Shown: positions 1 through 12,313, counted from the first letter of the stretch. The stretch: DNA of 64,000 nt from Entrophospora sp. SA101 (GCA_958430865.1 CAUDNR010000391.1:41095-105094), one strand, 5' to 3'. A program made the numbers and translations. Notes: generated from the sequence alone by a model not told the origin.

Positions 1-416
1 TAAAACCTTGTTGATTTTGACATATAAGAATCAGAATGGTAAGATTAATTTTCCGATTCAGCATTTTTTTTTAAAAATGGAACAAATTGATCCTTATATA
101 TATATGAGCGGGTTCGGAAACCATTTCAGCACCGAGGCATTAACTGATGCCTTACCAAAAAGTATAATTATTAATTAATACAAGAAAACTTTATATAGAT
201 CTAAATTATAATGTATTTATGATTGATATGCAAACATGAAATAAAAAAATTTTTAAAATTAAAAACGTTCATAACTACATATATAATCCTATAATCGTTA
301 ATTTAAATTTAATCACAATGATAAACATATTCAAAAAAAAAAAAATAAACTAAACAGTAATAATTTATTCATGCTGATGGTGTGAAATGTACTTTAGTAG
401 TGATGGCAAGTATAAC
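1..416. other. 3' flank of the left F-box gene, no gene
   Basis: AT-rich sequence downstream of the minus-strand F-box/WD40 gene. The first hundred bases before the stop (about 345-416, read on the minus strand) still show weak similarity to the 3' flank of the right-hand copy just after 48020, so the old duplication probably extends slightly past the coding region. Short plus-strand reading frames over 382-647 are antisense to the last exon and carry no support of their own. Confidence 0.6.
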
Positions 417-3400
417 CTATCCTATAATTATTCTTTTAGAAATCCAATTACCATTTTCATCAGTACAGCTGGCATTATGTGTGTTTTTTCCTTCTTCTAT
501 ACCAAATACTCCGAAATCCAAGACCTCAAACCAAGTCACAGAATTCCTTTGCACAGCTGCAACACACCGCCGCTCGTCAAATCTCACTTGCCTATAATTA
601 ATTACTATTTTAGCTTAAGAAAAAAAAAATATATATATATAAAATAAATACATTACCATACACCACTCAGTCCTGTTAGAAGGTCTCGAATATGTTTTCC
701 TGTTTTCACGTCCCACATACGCAAAGTTCCATCTGAACCGGATATAACTTTGTCTTCGTCATGCTGAAAGCATGTTATTGCTCCAGAATGAGTAGTTAAT
801 ACATGCTTGCACGTGCCATCATCGGGATTCCATATACGAAGACTTGAATCTGCTGCTGCTGAAACAAGGTAATCGTGAGAAAGATCAAGTAGACCAACAA
901 GCGATGAATGTCCTTCTAATGTCCAAATATTAGTGCCATCTTCAAGACTCCATACTTTAACGGTGCCGTCCATACTTCCACTCATACATTTTTTCCTTTT
1001 AGCATCTAACACAACAGAATAAACCTTTTGTGAATGTCCTTGTAGACGCCATACACATTCACCTGTCATGATATTCCAAACCCTGACAGTGCAATCATAG
1101 CTACCACTAACTAAAGTGTTTCCTACACCTGCTAAAGCACGAACAGAATGATTATGACCTTGAAGGGTGCGAATGAAAAATGGATTATCGCTAAATTGAG
1201 CATTGTCAGATGGCGATGAAGGTATAGTAGGATGATATGGTGAATCAGATTCATTAGGTAAACGCCATACTTTTAGCGTAGAGTCTCTTGAGCCTGTGAC
1301 AATTAAAGGAATAGGTGGTTCGATAATAGGTGGCTCATTTGGGTTTGGATTAACATTTTGTGGTGTTATGATTTGAAGACACCTAACAGTGCTCGTGTGA
1401 CCTGGAAATACATGAGTGCATATGCCTTTTGAAAGATCCCATATGCGAACCGTTCTGTCTGTTGAGCCAGAAACCAATGTTTTATCAACATATTGTAAAG
1501 CCCAAACACCACCATCATGACCTTCGAGTCTATTTATCATTCTACCAGTAGCTGTATCGTAAACATTTATACATTGATCGTCTGAGCCTGAAATAATTTT
1601 TTCAGAGTCGAATTGCAAACAGGTTACAACATTGTTACCATGACCTTGGAATGATATGTGCTTATGTCGACCATAAGACCAATTTTTTCGTGTAAGATAA
1701 TGGCGGCGGTAGATCTCTTTATATGGATGATTGGTTGAAGGTGGAAGAGGTAATTTATCATCAGAGGTGTCAACATGATCACCACTTTCTTGAGACATTG
1801 CATCAACATCACTATCATCACCATCATATGGCTTATCATCGTCTTGATTTGGTTCGTCTTGATAAAGTTCTGTTGAATCCCATCCAACGTCTGCTCGACC
1901 TTTACCTTTATTTTGAATTGAAGAAATCTCCTTTGTATGTGAAGAATCATTATTGTCGTCATCCTTACTATGACTATCACTATTATCATTGTCGTTACCA
2001 TTTGTATTATTAGATGATGATGGCTGGACCTCTGTACTACTAGGAGAGAGTGTATAAGAACCTTGCAAATTTACATCATCGCCACCGCCATCACCATTAT
2101 CAATATCATCATCTTCAATAATTGAAGTATGAGAATTTTCTTGTTTTGGAGCTTCATCAGAATCAACTACCATATCGTTATCGTCATCATTATCATTATC
2201 ATTGTTTTCATTGTTGTTAAGAATATGTCTTGAAGATTCAGAACCTTCAATTTTAATTCTAGTATTATTATTGATAACTCTCATAATCTCAGTATTGTCA
2301 TCTTCATCAATTTCTACAATTGTCCTTTCTTCAGAAGATGAAATATCTACTTGCCTTGAACCACCGTCATCGTCATAATTATTTTTATTATTACTATCAA
2401 TGTCCTCGTGATTATTTTTAATTGTTGTTGACGATTTTATTGAATTTGCAAAACCCCAATTTTCTGAAATAGCTCGTGCTTCTTCTGATTCCTCAAGATT
2501 GAAACCATCAGATAACAAGCGCTTTTTCCAAGTAAATCCATCACCATCCACAACATTCCTCCATCGTTGATTAACTTGAGCTGCTTTACACATACTCGAT
2601 GCATCCAAGTATCTTACTATGTGTAGACTTAGTTCTAGCGGTAAAGTACCAAGAAAATCTTTTCTTAATGCAGGTAAAATTATACTACTAACATATTGGA
2701 GAGTATTAGTAGGACAACGCCTTAATAATTGAAAAAGCATATAAGATTTCATTGAAGGCGGTAGTGCGTCGAATGTTGCTAACATGGTATTTAAATCCCA
2801 TAAACTAGGTAATTCGGAAGAAGTAGTTGTGGTGGTAATGGCTTTTCTTGTTTGTTGTTGACTTTGTTGTTGCTGTAGGCTCCAATTACTATCATCAATA
2901 ATTGTTGTTAAATTATCATCATCATTCATATTGGTGTTAGAAGAATGGTTAGCAAAGAAAGTTTCAAATTGATTTGTATTATTGTTTGGTGAAAGAGATG
3001 GAGAAGGAAGTGCAGAAGATTGGGTACTTCTTGCAGTAGAAGGAGTATCCATACCAAGATTAGATGTTGACATGGCATTATAATGTCTTGAATTTGAAGA
3101 AGTGGAGGGGGTAATGGATTGGCGTGAGTCAACTTGAAGATTATTATTATTATTTATAAGTGAATTTATTTTAATCCCGGTAATATTATCATCGTCACCA
3201 TCCTCATCGTCACCATTCTCATCCTCATCATTGTTATTTGAAAATTCCATCCATTGTCTTTGTGAAATTGGATCATTCTCTTGTTTTGAAGGACTTGTTA
3301 CCATGGATGAGGATGATTTGGCACAAACTTTCTTATGTGGCGGGGATAAAGATCTATAAGCCCGCGTGGTTTTGCTTAAATGATTACTAAGCTCATTGCT

Positions 3401-4158
3401 ATCAATACTATTATTATTGGAAGATTGTTTAGGAGGTTCTAATGTTAATTCTAAGGGAGATGCAGGTCTTTTACGGGCACCGCTTTCTGAAGGTTTAGCT
3501 CCACTAAAATTATCATTAAAAGAATGATAAGTAGCAGTCTTTACAGTTTTTGATGTAGAGGATGTAGGACCAGATGCTCGCATATTATATAAAGCCTCTT
3601 GAAGCTATAAATAAGTATATATGTATATTTTATTATTTTAGATTTGATATTTAATTTATATATATGTGTATGTATTGTATTACAAACCTTCAACAATTGT
3701 TCTTCAGTGTCCTCATGCTCACGAATGTAAGCAGGTTGGCCATTTAAATCAAAACAAAACCTTTTTAAAACTGGAGGTGTTGGAGTGTCAGCTAAAGGAT
3801 ATTCTTTTGGATCAAGGTGTTTTGGTAAAGGTGGAGGATTTAATAGTAAAGGGGGAAAAGAAGTTGTAGTGGTAGTAGTTGTAGTGACCACAGTTGTGGT
3901 AGTTGTTGGAGCTAAAGATATTGTAGCCACTGTTGGTTGTCTACCTTGTGAGAAAGGAATAGAGGCGGTAGTGGATGAGGTGGATGAGGTGGATGAGGAA
4001 GATGAGGCGGAATTCGAGGTTTTAGATGGTTTATTTGATTTTTTAAGGGGTATTGAAGCAGATACAGGAGTTGAAGGTGAAGAACGAAAAACTTCTGAAG
4101 GAATATTATTAGTATCAAGTTTAAAGTTTGGTAAAGTATTGTTCATATTATTTTTCAT
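417..4158 (-). CDS. F-box/WD40 repeat protein, Cdc4/Pop1 type (left copy)
   Basis: Model complement(join(417..591, 657..3604, 3688..4158)), 1197 residues. Substrate receptor of an SCF ubiquitin ligase: the F-box binds Skp1 and the WD40 propeller binds phosphorylated substrates. A Ser/Thr/Pro-rich N terminus is followed by a dimerisation-like segment, an F-box around residues 475-520 (LGTLPLELSLHIVRYLD), a long Asp/Asn/Ser-rich linker, and about seven to eight WD40 repeats from about 805 (repeated GH...SGS.D...W patterns). The final exon gives the typical Cdc4 tail VWQVRFDERRCVAAVQR. Donor and acceptor phases agree at both introns, which places the first exon upstream of the longer internal Met. 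The linker is coded by (GAT/AAT)n microsatellites. Residues up to about 453 are identical to the right copy, after which the two diverge. Subfamily (Cdc4 versus Pop1/2) is inferred from architecture. Its partner RBX1 lies at 36296-37059. Confidence 0.9.
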
Positions 4159-4380
4159 AATCCTTAGAATATTATTATTATTGGTTTCTAGATAATAAAA
4201 TTTTTTTTGTATATATGTAATAATAATAAACCTAAAAATTATTTCGATTAATTATAAATAATTTTAAATTAAAAAATAAATTATGGGGCCATATTGTTAA
4301 ACAAGTTATATATACTTTCAGGGGACCAAAATATGCACATTTTGATTTTAGGTAATTATGGTTTTTTGTCACGAGGGCTC

Positions 4381-4432
4381 CACGCATTTATTATTATTAT
4401 TATTATTATTGTTATTGTTATTATTATTTTAA
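4381..4432. repeat. (ATT)n microsatellite, left arm
   Basis: Interrupted run of ATT with GTT variants between the F-box gene and the J-protein gene. The mirror copy at 44068-44119 has the same length and the same interruptions, which is one of the strongest signs that the two arms were homogenised recently. Confidence 0.85.
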
Positions 4433-4763
4433 TGTTGAACATTAGCTTATAACATGCCCATTTAAATGTTGAATTCCATTCATTTTAAAGCTCTTATTGT
4501 TTTAGACTAAAAATTAACATATACAACCCCTCTCTTCAATTCATATATATATATATAAATGGAAGATTTTCATCACACTTTATCTATATATAATATTACA
4601 CTATACATAAAAATAATGTAACACTAAATACATACATACACACGCATACACATATAAACATGGTGCAACACGTCTAAAAGACTGATTATGAATTACAAGA
4701 GTGGTCAAACCCCGTGATTTTTGTTCTTGGACATCAACTTGCCAAATTTTCATTTTTTGGTCG

Positions 4764-5677
4764 TCATATTTTTGTTCTGTCATTATTATCGTTATCATCA
4801 TCATCATCATTATTGTTTAATTTAGAATTTTTTTTCATTTTTTTCATTTTTTGAATTTTAATGGCCTCTTCCATTAATTCAAAAACACTCTTTTCATAAT
4901 TTTGAAAATCTTGAATTATCTTTTCCTAAAAAAAGAGGTACAAGAACATATAAATCAATAACTAATGAATTAAAATATATAGGTATATATAGATATATAT
5001 ACACACACACCTTATTTTCAATTGTTTGTTTTTTAATATTGATATTTGAAGAAGAAGATGATAAATTATTTGGAATTTTAATATTGGTTGATGACAAATC
5101 GTCATCCCTTTTTTTACTTAATCGATCTTCTTTTTCCCAAAATCTTTTCATTCTTTCTTCTTGTTCTTTTTTTATATCAAGTTTTTGTTGTTTAGCTGAC
5201 TTTTCCGCCTCTTCCAATTCTATTGTATTAATTTGTTATTAATATAATGAACACATACAAATTCTCTCACATATATATATCTAAATGCTTATTATTTACC
5301 TTCTCTCATTGCTTTTCTTTTACCATCTAATGATTCAAATCTTTTCTTTGTAGCAATCCTGGCTTTAAATTTAAGATCATATTCTAATTTCTGTTTTGGA
5401 TCTGTTAATATATTGTAAGCTTTTGTGATTGTGTGAAAAGTCTTTGTTGCTATTAAACAAAAAGAATGGTGATATAATAAATAAATTTTTTTTTCAAAGA
5501 TAAAACAACTAATCTCTAGACATTTTTAATGTATTTACCAGTTTCAACATTATTTAAATTTTTATCAGGATGATAAGTAATTGCTTTTTTACGATAAGCT
5601 TTATTAATCTCTATTTCCGTACTATTATAATTCACGCCAAGTATTTCATAGTAATCAATAAATTCTCCTGAACTCAT
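4764..5677 (-). CDS. J-domain protein, DNAJC17/Cwc23-like (left copy)
   Basis: Model complement(join(4764..4925, 5011..5219, 5300..5449, 5539..5677)), 219 residues, all introns GT-AG and phase-consistent. The N-terminal J domain (residues about 8-68) carries the HPD motif at 36-38, which stimulates Hsp70 ATPase. It is followed by a Lys/Glu-rich helical region with the [16 protein letters not shown] stretch that parallels human DNAJC17 and yeast Cwc23, J proteins of the spliceosome. The RRM found in animal DNAJC17 is absent; the protein ends in a short Asn/Asp tract. The gene is divergent from ARPC4 with about 128 bases between the two starts, so they probably share a promoter. Identical to the right copy at every point compared. 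Confidence 0.85.
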
Positions 5678-5805
5678 TTTTTATTTTCTTGACAATAGTT
5701 TATTGACAAATAATGGTACAAAAAAGAAAATCGTAATTTTTTAAAAATGATATTTACTGTGTAACAATTTTGGGATAAGAACATTTTCTCGTTTTTTTTT
5801 TGAAA
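5678..5805. promoter_or_regulatory. Shared divergent promoter, DNAJC17-like / ARPC4 (left)
   Basis: The two start codons face away from each other across 128 bases, so both promoters and 5' UTRs must sit here or overlap the genes. The sequence is AT-rich with T and A runs and no motif I can name. An identical copy lies at 42695-42822. Confidence 0.55.
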
Positions 5806-6640
5806 ATGGTAATTAATCACATCATTTAAAGAAGCAACAATAATAATTTTATATTAAATTAATTGATCTTTGCTTTTTCAGTCTAATACATTGCGTCCAT
5901 ATTTAAAAGCAGTTAAATCAACCTTAACGGCTGCATTATGTTTAGAAAATTTTCCATCTCAAGTGGTTGAAAGACACAACAAGCCTGAAGTAGAGGCTAG
6001 GTTTATTATTATTATTATTATTGTCATTATTATCATGGTTATTATTAAGGATAAGAATAAGAATAATAATATTTAATCTTTGATTTTATAGATCTTCGCC
6101 TGAAGTTGTAATGAATCCATTGATAATTAGCCGAAATGAACAAGAAGGAGTATTGATAGAGCCATCAATTAATTCATTGCGCATGAGCATAAAGATCAAA
6201 CAAGCTGATGAAATGGAAAGAATTTTATGTCACAAATTCACTAGATTTATGATGTTAAGAGCCGATAATTTTATTATATTAAGAAGAAAACCAATAAAAG
6301 TAAATAGAATCAAAATTATATAATATTAACATGTATATATATTATATAATATTGAAATTATTGATTTATATATATATTATAGGGTTATGATATTAGTTTT
6401 TTAATTACAAATTTTCACACGGAACAAATGTTGAAGGACAAATTGGTAGATTTTATTATTAACTTTATGGAAGAAGTTGATAAAGAAATTAGTGAGATGA
6501 AATTAAGTTTCAATAAAAGAGCAAGAGCCATCGCAGGATCTTATCTTTTACAGGTAATAATGATGTTTTATCATATTCATTATTATGAAATTTATTTATC
6601 TATTTAATTATAAATTCTAATTTATTTTTAGTTTACTTGA
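5806..6640 (+). CDS. ARPC4: Arp2/3 complex subunit 4 (left copy)
   Basis: Model join(5806..5808, 5882..6000, 6092..6299, 6383..6553, 6632..6640), 169 residues against 168 in human. ARPC4 is a core scaffold of the seven-subunit Arp2/3 complex, which nucleates branched actin at the cortex and endocytic patches. Family signatures are clear: TLRPYL near the N terminus, [52 protein letters not shown], and [15 protein letters not shown] towards the C terminus. The first coding exon is just the ATG, with GT immediately after it; the last exon supplies only two residues and the stop. If the last intron were retained the protein would gain a short tail ending about 45 bases later. Identical to the right copy at every point compared. 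Confidence 0.93.
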
Positions 6641-6745
6641 AATGTTCATTATTTAATTTATGAATAAAAAAAAAAATTTCTAATTAAATGTTTATTGTTC
6701 GTTTGTTTGTTTGTTATATATATATATATATAATAATTATTATAA

Positions 6746-8388
6746 TTATCTAATTGCTCTATTATGAAAAATGTTTATAATTTTATCATTCATTCTTTTT
6801 GCCATCCAAAATATTGGTAGTTTATAAGGAACCAGTGGAGAGAATTCCAACTTTTTGTTATTTCTTGGCATTGGTAAAGCATTATTGGCCATTATTATGT
6901 ACTAAATATAATGTAATGTGGTATATATATATATATATTTGTTAATCTATCAACATTTATAATATTTATAATATTACTATTATGAATTAATTCACTTACA
7001 ATTGGAAAGAATAAAGCAAATATTCCAGCACTAAAAAATACATCTACAAAAAATGTAACAGAAGTAAAAATAAAACCTAATAATAAAAATAAATAAATTA
7101 CATTTAATAATATATCAATCAAGTGAAATTTTTAAAGGAGTGAGATTTTGATTAAATACCAAATCCTGCAAAATAAGCCCATCTTTCTTCAAAATAATCA
7201 ATCCTTTGTTCTAATGACCAGCCTTTATTTATCCATTTATATCTATTTGGATTTTTTTATTAATTTTTTAATTTAGCGATTTTCTCTCCCCCAAGGAAAA
7301 CAAAAAGCGTAAAATAGAAAATTGCTTACTCAAAACTATAAAATGAATAAATCCAACAAAAGTATATAAATGAACAAAATGGCCCAATCTTGGGTATAAT
7401 GTAAATTATTGTTGAAAATATTAAATAATTCATAAATAATATGGTCCTATATATTTCATCTGCCATTGCTTTCAACAATTTATCATAATTAAATTTGGAA
7501 TTAATTGTTTCTCCATATTGTAATTTATAAATACGATTTGCAATATCTTGGTACCACATTGAATTTAATATAAAGCTTAATAAAAATATTGGGTAAACCC
7601 AAAATAACTATTAAATAAAAATAAGTAAAAGACAAATTAATTATAATAAAGTGAAAGAATATGTATGTGTCTATTTATTAAATACCTGATAAATCAAATT
7701 CACAATTGAATCTAAAAAACTTGAAATAAACAGCGAATGATTTTCTCCTCCTTTACTATTTAACACTGGATCTCCTAAGAAAAAATGGATTATTGGCAGT
7801 GTAAAATTCTTGAAAAAAAATATACTTCCTAGAAAAATTACTCCATTCAAAGTAAAACATTTTAACGTTCGATTTCTAAGTGTATTAGATCTAAAGAAAT
7901 GATGGATGGATATGATTATATTGATGACGATGATGATGATGACGATGATGATGACGATGATGACGACGATGATGATTATAATAATCAATTTACCCGTAAA
8001 TTATGAACAAACTTGAGGGCCAAGCAAATGCATCACAGAAGCCTCTCCAAAAATATTCTATGCACAGTTTAACATTCTCTTGAAATCCAAGTTGTCTATA
8101 TTGCCTTTTCTTCTTTTTTGTATCAATATTTTCCATGATATTTATATCGCCACTACCACTATCATCGATACTAACATTACTAGCATTACTACTACCACTC
8201 CTATAGCTTATATGGCTTGCATCATAATCGCTATCATAATCACTACCATTACCATCATTATTAATATATTTTATGCCATTAATATCGTAATTACTGAAAT
8301 TGCTGCTACTATTGCTGCTTTTGATACTATCAACACTTGTATTACTAGAAGTAGAATTTATCCTTCTTCTTCTCGTGACGTTTAACAT
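6746..8388 (-). CDS. EI24: EI24-family membrane protein (complete copy)
   Basis: Model complement(join(6746..6901, 7000..7076, 7160..7242, 7330..7607, 7686..7890, 7994..8388)), 397 residues with consistent phases. EI24/EPG-4 proteins are multi-pass ER membrane proteins linked to autophagosome maturation and ER-nuclear import contacts in animals; the role in fungi is not established. Family signatures are CIEYFWRGFCDAFAWP, LNGVIFLGS, FILNSMWYQDIA, YFEERWAYFAGFG and FALLFP-like, followed by a short IIMAN tail. Several hydrophobic segments span roughly residues 110-330. The first about 110 residues are Ser/Asn/Asp-rich and unconserved. The distal exons lie in the homogenised duplication core, while exon 3 is only partly in it. 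This is the only copy with exons 1 and 2. Divergent from the MPN gene that starts at 8697. Confidence 0.85.
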
Positions 8389-8696
8389 TGTTGTTATTTA
8401 TCGAAACATCCAATTTGAAATTAAATATTTTGATTAATTCACATTGTGCTACCTAAATAGCAAGCAATTAAAAAACTAGTTAATTTATAGAGCTTGTATA
8501 AACACCTTGGATTTCAAACGATCTTATAGATTAGTTTAAGATCGTTACTCAATAGAGTCTTAAAAAGCTTGCGTTTCAAAATCACCCAAAACATTTAATT
8601 GTTCAGCAGATTTTCATACATTCACACCTATTGTTATTTTTTATTTGGAAAAAAGTATTATATAAATAAATACGATTTCAAAAGACAACTTTCTAT
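8389..8696. promoter_or_regulatory. Divergent intergenic interval EI24 / MPN gene
   Basis: 308 bases between two outward-facing starts. It holds no open frame. A run of short direct similarity (ttagtttaagatcgtt and related) is visible around 8515-8550 but I cannot assign a factor. Promoters of both genes are presumed here from position only. Confidence 0.45.
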
Positions 8697-11141
8697 ATGA
8701 CCTCAAATATGATCGAACAGGGTCCTGGGTAAGCAAGTTACTTCCCAACTACATTGTAAATGGTCAGCAAAATATATATATATATATAGTAGCCATAAAA
8801 ATTTTTAAACAGGATGTCATTGTTCAAAAAAATTGGCAAGATAGCAAAAAAGACCTAAACAACAAAAAAAATTTAAAATTAAAAGTTTCAATTCTTTTAC
8901 TTTCATTTTCTAGTAATTTCCACTTGTCCATTGACGAGTCTGTATTTTCGGCTCTTTTGGAATGTGCTTATTCTGACCCAAAGCATCAGGTTATTGGTTA
9001 TCTTGGAGGAAAATGTAGCATTGGCAAATCTGATATGATCATATGTCATGTTAGTCAATTTGTAGCTTTGGAAAGGTTAGTTTTCATATTATCTATACAC
9101 GCGTGAATTTATATCTAAATACTTGTGATTAATTAATTAATTATAAATTCCTTTATAGGTGTATTCCTTCTCTACTGACTGACACAGTGAAAGAGATTAA
9201 TCTGGCTTATGAAGAAACAATCAAAAAATTTAAGGATATGGGACTAATATTAGTAGGCTGGTATCGAAGGTATGGTGTTTTCAAAATTCCATCGATACCA
9301 TTACTGTCATTTCATTTTATTAATATTGTTGGTGACTGTATTAATCAAATCCACCAAAACTCTTATTAAATGTGTGTTTTTATTTATATTGTAAATAAAA
9401 GTAACATCTCATCTAATTCTAATTCGATTATTACACAAGCTGATATTATAAAACAACAAAAATTACAAACACAAGTAAATGTCTTATTAATTTTAGTTTT
9501 ATTCCTTTTATTAATACATCTAAGATACTGTGTAAATATACGTTTACATTTACATCTGATATACACATATTATTTATATAGCATCCAAATAGTGCTGGTA
9601 TTATCATTTCAATATCTACAACAGGATTTCCCTCACTAGGTCCAAAAGGACAAATATCAGATGGAATAACTAACACATTTTGTATTTTTAGAACATCTGA
9701 AAATACCATTCTAAATGACTTTGATGCTATTAACACACCATCACAAGGTACCAAATCTAAAAATGGTAAAATATCGAAAGGAAAAGGCAAGGAGTTGCCT
9801 AAGGTCAACAGGGTAACATTTAGTGTAAATAAACAATTATATACTTGTCCAAGTGTTATGCAACAACTTTGTTGCGCATTGATGGTATGGTAACGTCATC
9901 TTTTTTGACAAATATTATACAAATACGTACATATATATTATATATGTGAAACACTCGAGACATTATATATGTGTAATATGTGTATATATCTATAATATTT
10001 GTAAACCAACATAATTACCTATATGTAAAATTCTTTATTTTGGAATGCAGACAATTCTTCATGAATCAAAACAGGTATATAATGAACAAATATTGGATTG
10101 CGAGAATAGAATTGGTCAAAAGGTATTCGTTGACTCACAATATGAATCGTTTCTTTTGAATTTTTTGAGAAAATCAGTAGTTCAGGTAATTTTGATTTAT
10201 ATATATTATTATCAATTTTTTAAAAAAGCAAGGTTTACTTACACACCATACACGCATATATTAGTTTGATAGGTCAGTGGATCAAGATTTTAGATCATTA
10301 TCAATTGCAAAGCATCATGCTAAGATGTTAATAAGTAAACATTTGAATGAAACATTGGGAATATTACAACAAAATAAGATTAAAGATGAAAATCAATTAA
10401 ATTTATGGCGAAGGAAGCTTGAAAAATTGATAGAAAATGTAAATATATATAAAACGCAAAGCATTGATTTGTTTTTTTTTTACATTACTTTCTTAATTTC
10501 TTTTTTTCTCTTTTTTTTGTTAATATAATAATTAGATGGCAATGCAAAGATTATCTAAAAAAGAAAAGGAAATGAAAAAAAATAATCCATCAGAGTTTGA
10601 TTTAAATAAATGGCCTAACTTGACATCGTCACTAGAGAGTCAAGTTATAATAAATCAGGACAACACAATAAATTGTTCTAATACATTAATTGATAATAAT
10701 GATAATAATAATGGCAATAATAATGATGATGATGATGATAACAATTTAATGTCTATAGATGCAAATGGTTCTGATACACTGTTAGGATATAAATTATCAG
10801 AAAATTTTAAAGAATTTACTATAAAAAAAAATGAACTTGATTTAATGAATGAAAAATCTGGTGTATCACAATCACATAATATAATTCTTTTGGATGATAT
10901 ACCCGAGGAGGAGGCTACTGCTGCCGCTGCTACTACTACTACTACAGACATTTCTTCTACAAATAACAAGTCTAGCACATTGGGTTTTAATTTAGAAACC
11001 AAAAATTCCTCTACAAATAATTTAACATCTACTACTACACCTATTGTTAATGAATTATCATCTTCATCTTCATCATCTTCAACTGCAGCTACCATAGAAA
11101 ATCGTGTTATAAGGAAAACCAGTATTGAGTATATAATGTAA
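8697..11141 (+). CDS. BRCC36-like MPN-domain protein lacking JAMM ligands
   Basis: Model join(8697..8728, 8914..9075, 9159..9269, 9402..9474, 9582..9884, 10051..10185, 10265..10438, 10536..11141), 531 residues; every junction is phase-consistent. The N-terminal half reads as an MPN fold of the BRCC36 kind: FHLSIDESVFSALLECA, VIGYLGG, then LVGWYRS followed by ITQADIIKQQKLQTQ. In active BRCC36 the loop is GWYHSHP...SxxD; here residues 98-116 give GWYRSNISSNSNSIITQAD, so both histidines are replaced and only the Asp (116) remains. A helical segment (about 250-330) corresponds to the BRCC36 C-terminal coiled coil, and the last 200 residues are Asn/Asp/Ser/Thr-rich. MPN family is likely; BRCC36 versus Abraxas or another inactive MPN member is less certain. 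It is probably a scaffold rather than a deubiquitinase. Confidence 0.72.
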
Positions 11142-12313
11142 AGGATCTTTTATAAATAATAATAATAATAATAAGTAATAATAATAACAATAATAAATCT
11201 TTTTTAAACCAATCATAAATAAAACATTCGCATAAATTTAAAATATTTTATTTAATTGACCGTCACCGGATGATTAAAAAAGAGTGGTGTTAAATTCCTA
11301 TATTGATCCATTTCTGAATTGGGTCCGGAACCTATTTAACGGATAAATTTTCAAAAACCAAACTTTTCTATAATTATTTTATCTCGCTTTAACGATTTAA
11401 CGGATTTTCATCCTTGCCTTTTTTATTTTTGGATAATCTAATTTTATAAAGCGTAATGGACGTAATGTATTATAATAATAAATGCTGACGAATTTATCAC
11501 GATTGATCAAATCTTGAATTCGAAGAATGATGGAACAAGAAATTGTAAACATTGTCTGGGACAACCTGAAGTTGAAGATAATGAGGGTGTCGATAAGATA
11601 AGTGAACCGATTGTAACAAGTACAGAAGCTATAAATAGTTTAGGAAATGCACTTAAATATACACAACAAAAAGATTTAGAAGTTGATTCTCAGATGTATT
11701 GAAGTTAAAAAGAGAAATTTCTTATAGAAGTACCCAAGAAGCAAACAATGTCGAATTGACGAATTTATGAGTCAACAATTACCGTTATTTATTTTTTTTT
11801 GTTTTTTTTACGTATATATTTAATTTATAGCACGTGATTTGATCATAAGCTTCGCTTTTGCGGATCTCTCGGTTTAGCGGATAAATTTTCCTGGGAACAA
11901 ACATGTCCGTTAAACCGAGACCACTCACTGTGTATTAGTATAATAATAATAATAAAGTAATCGTACTGCGCCATTTTAAGTTACGTCATGAAAGTGATTT
12001 TCAATGAATTTACGTTACACGATATGTGCATAATCATTCAAAAATTTTATTGTCACTATATTTGTAAGCGGAAATATTCTAGTTCAATCTAGCTTAAATT
12101 AATAATGCCACGTAAGTACACGCGTAATTTTATATTATAATAATAATAATATTATTATTACGAATCTAATAATAATCGATTACGAATCTAATTACAAATC
12201 TAATAATAATCAATTACGAATCTAATAAAATAATTCTATAAATACGACCTCAGAAACTTCATCCTGTAAATATTCAATATTCAAACTTCAAATTATTTTA
12301 ATAAAAAATAAAA
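11142..12313. other. Intergenic region with short repeats
   Basis: About 1.2 kb between the MPN and PB1-UBA genes. It contains three occurrences of a motif like TTTA(A/G)CGGATaaattTTC (about 11335, 11395, 11872) and ATT/AAT microsatellites near 11155, 11940 and 12140-12230. A 62-codon frame at 11514-11702 has no recognisable domain and no splice partner, so I do not call it a gene. The last 200 bases probably hold the promoter of the PB1-UBA gene. Confidence 0.5.
11868..11919. repeat. 14-bp inverted repeat flanking a 24-bp loop
   Basis: CTCGGTTTAGCGGA at 11868-11881 faces TCCGTTAAACCGAG at 11906-11919, a near-perfect palindrome with one mismatch. It sits just after the E-box-like CACGTG at 11831. 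It could be a small foldback element or a hairpin-forming regulatory site. Confidence 0.6.

Larger units (their letters stand above)
417..7607. repeat. Left arm of large inverted duplication
   Basis: Homologous in reverse orientation to 40899-48020. From 2715 to 7442 every segment compared matches the right arm base for base, with left plus right coordinate equal to 48500 from end to end, so there is no net indel over 4728 bases. From 2714 down to 417, and from 7443 to 7607, the arms are still homologous but differ by substitutions and small indels. Confidence 0.92.

Noticed and set aside
3785..4195. Val/Asp-rich 136-codon plus-strand frame (and its mirror at 44305-44715)
   Set aside because: Antisense to the Ser/Thr-rich first exon of the F-box gene; composition is the complement of Thr/Ser codons.
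11514..11702. 62-codon frame with a CKHC-like start
   Set aside because: Too short, no partner exon, domain or promoter context; kept as unexplained only.
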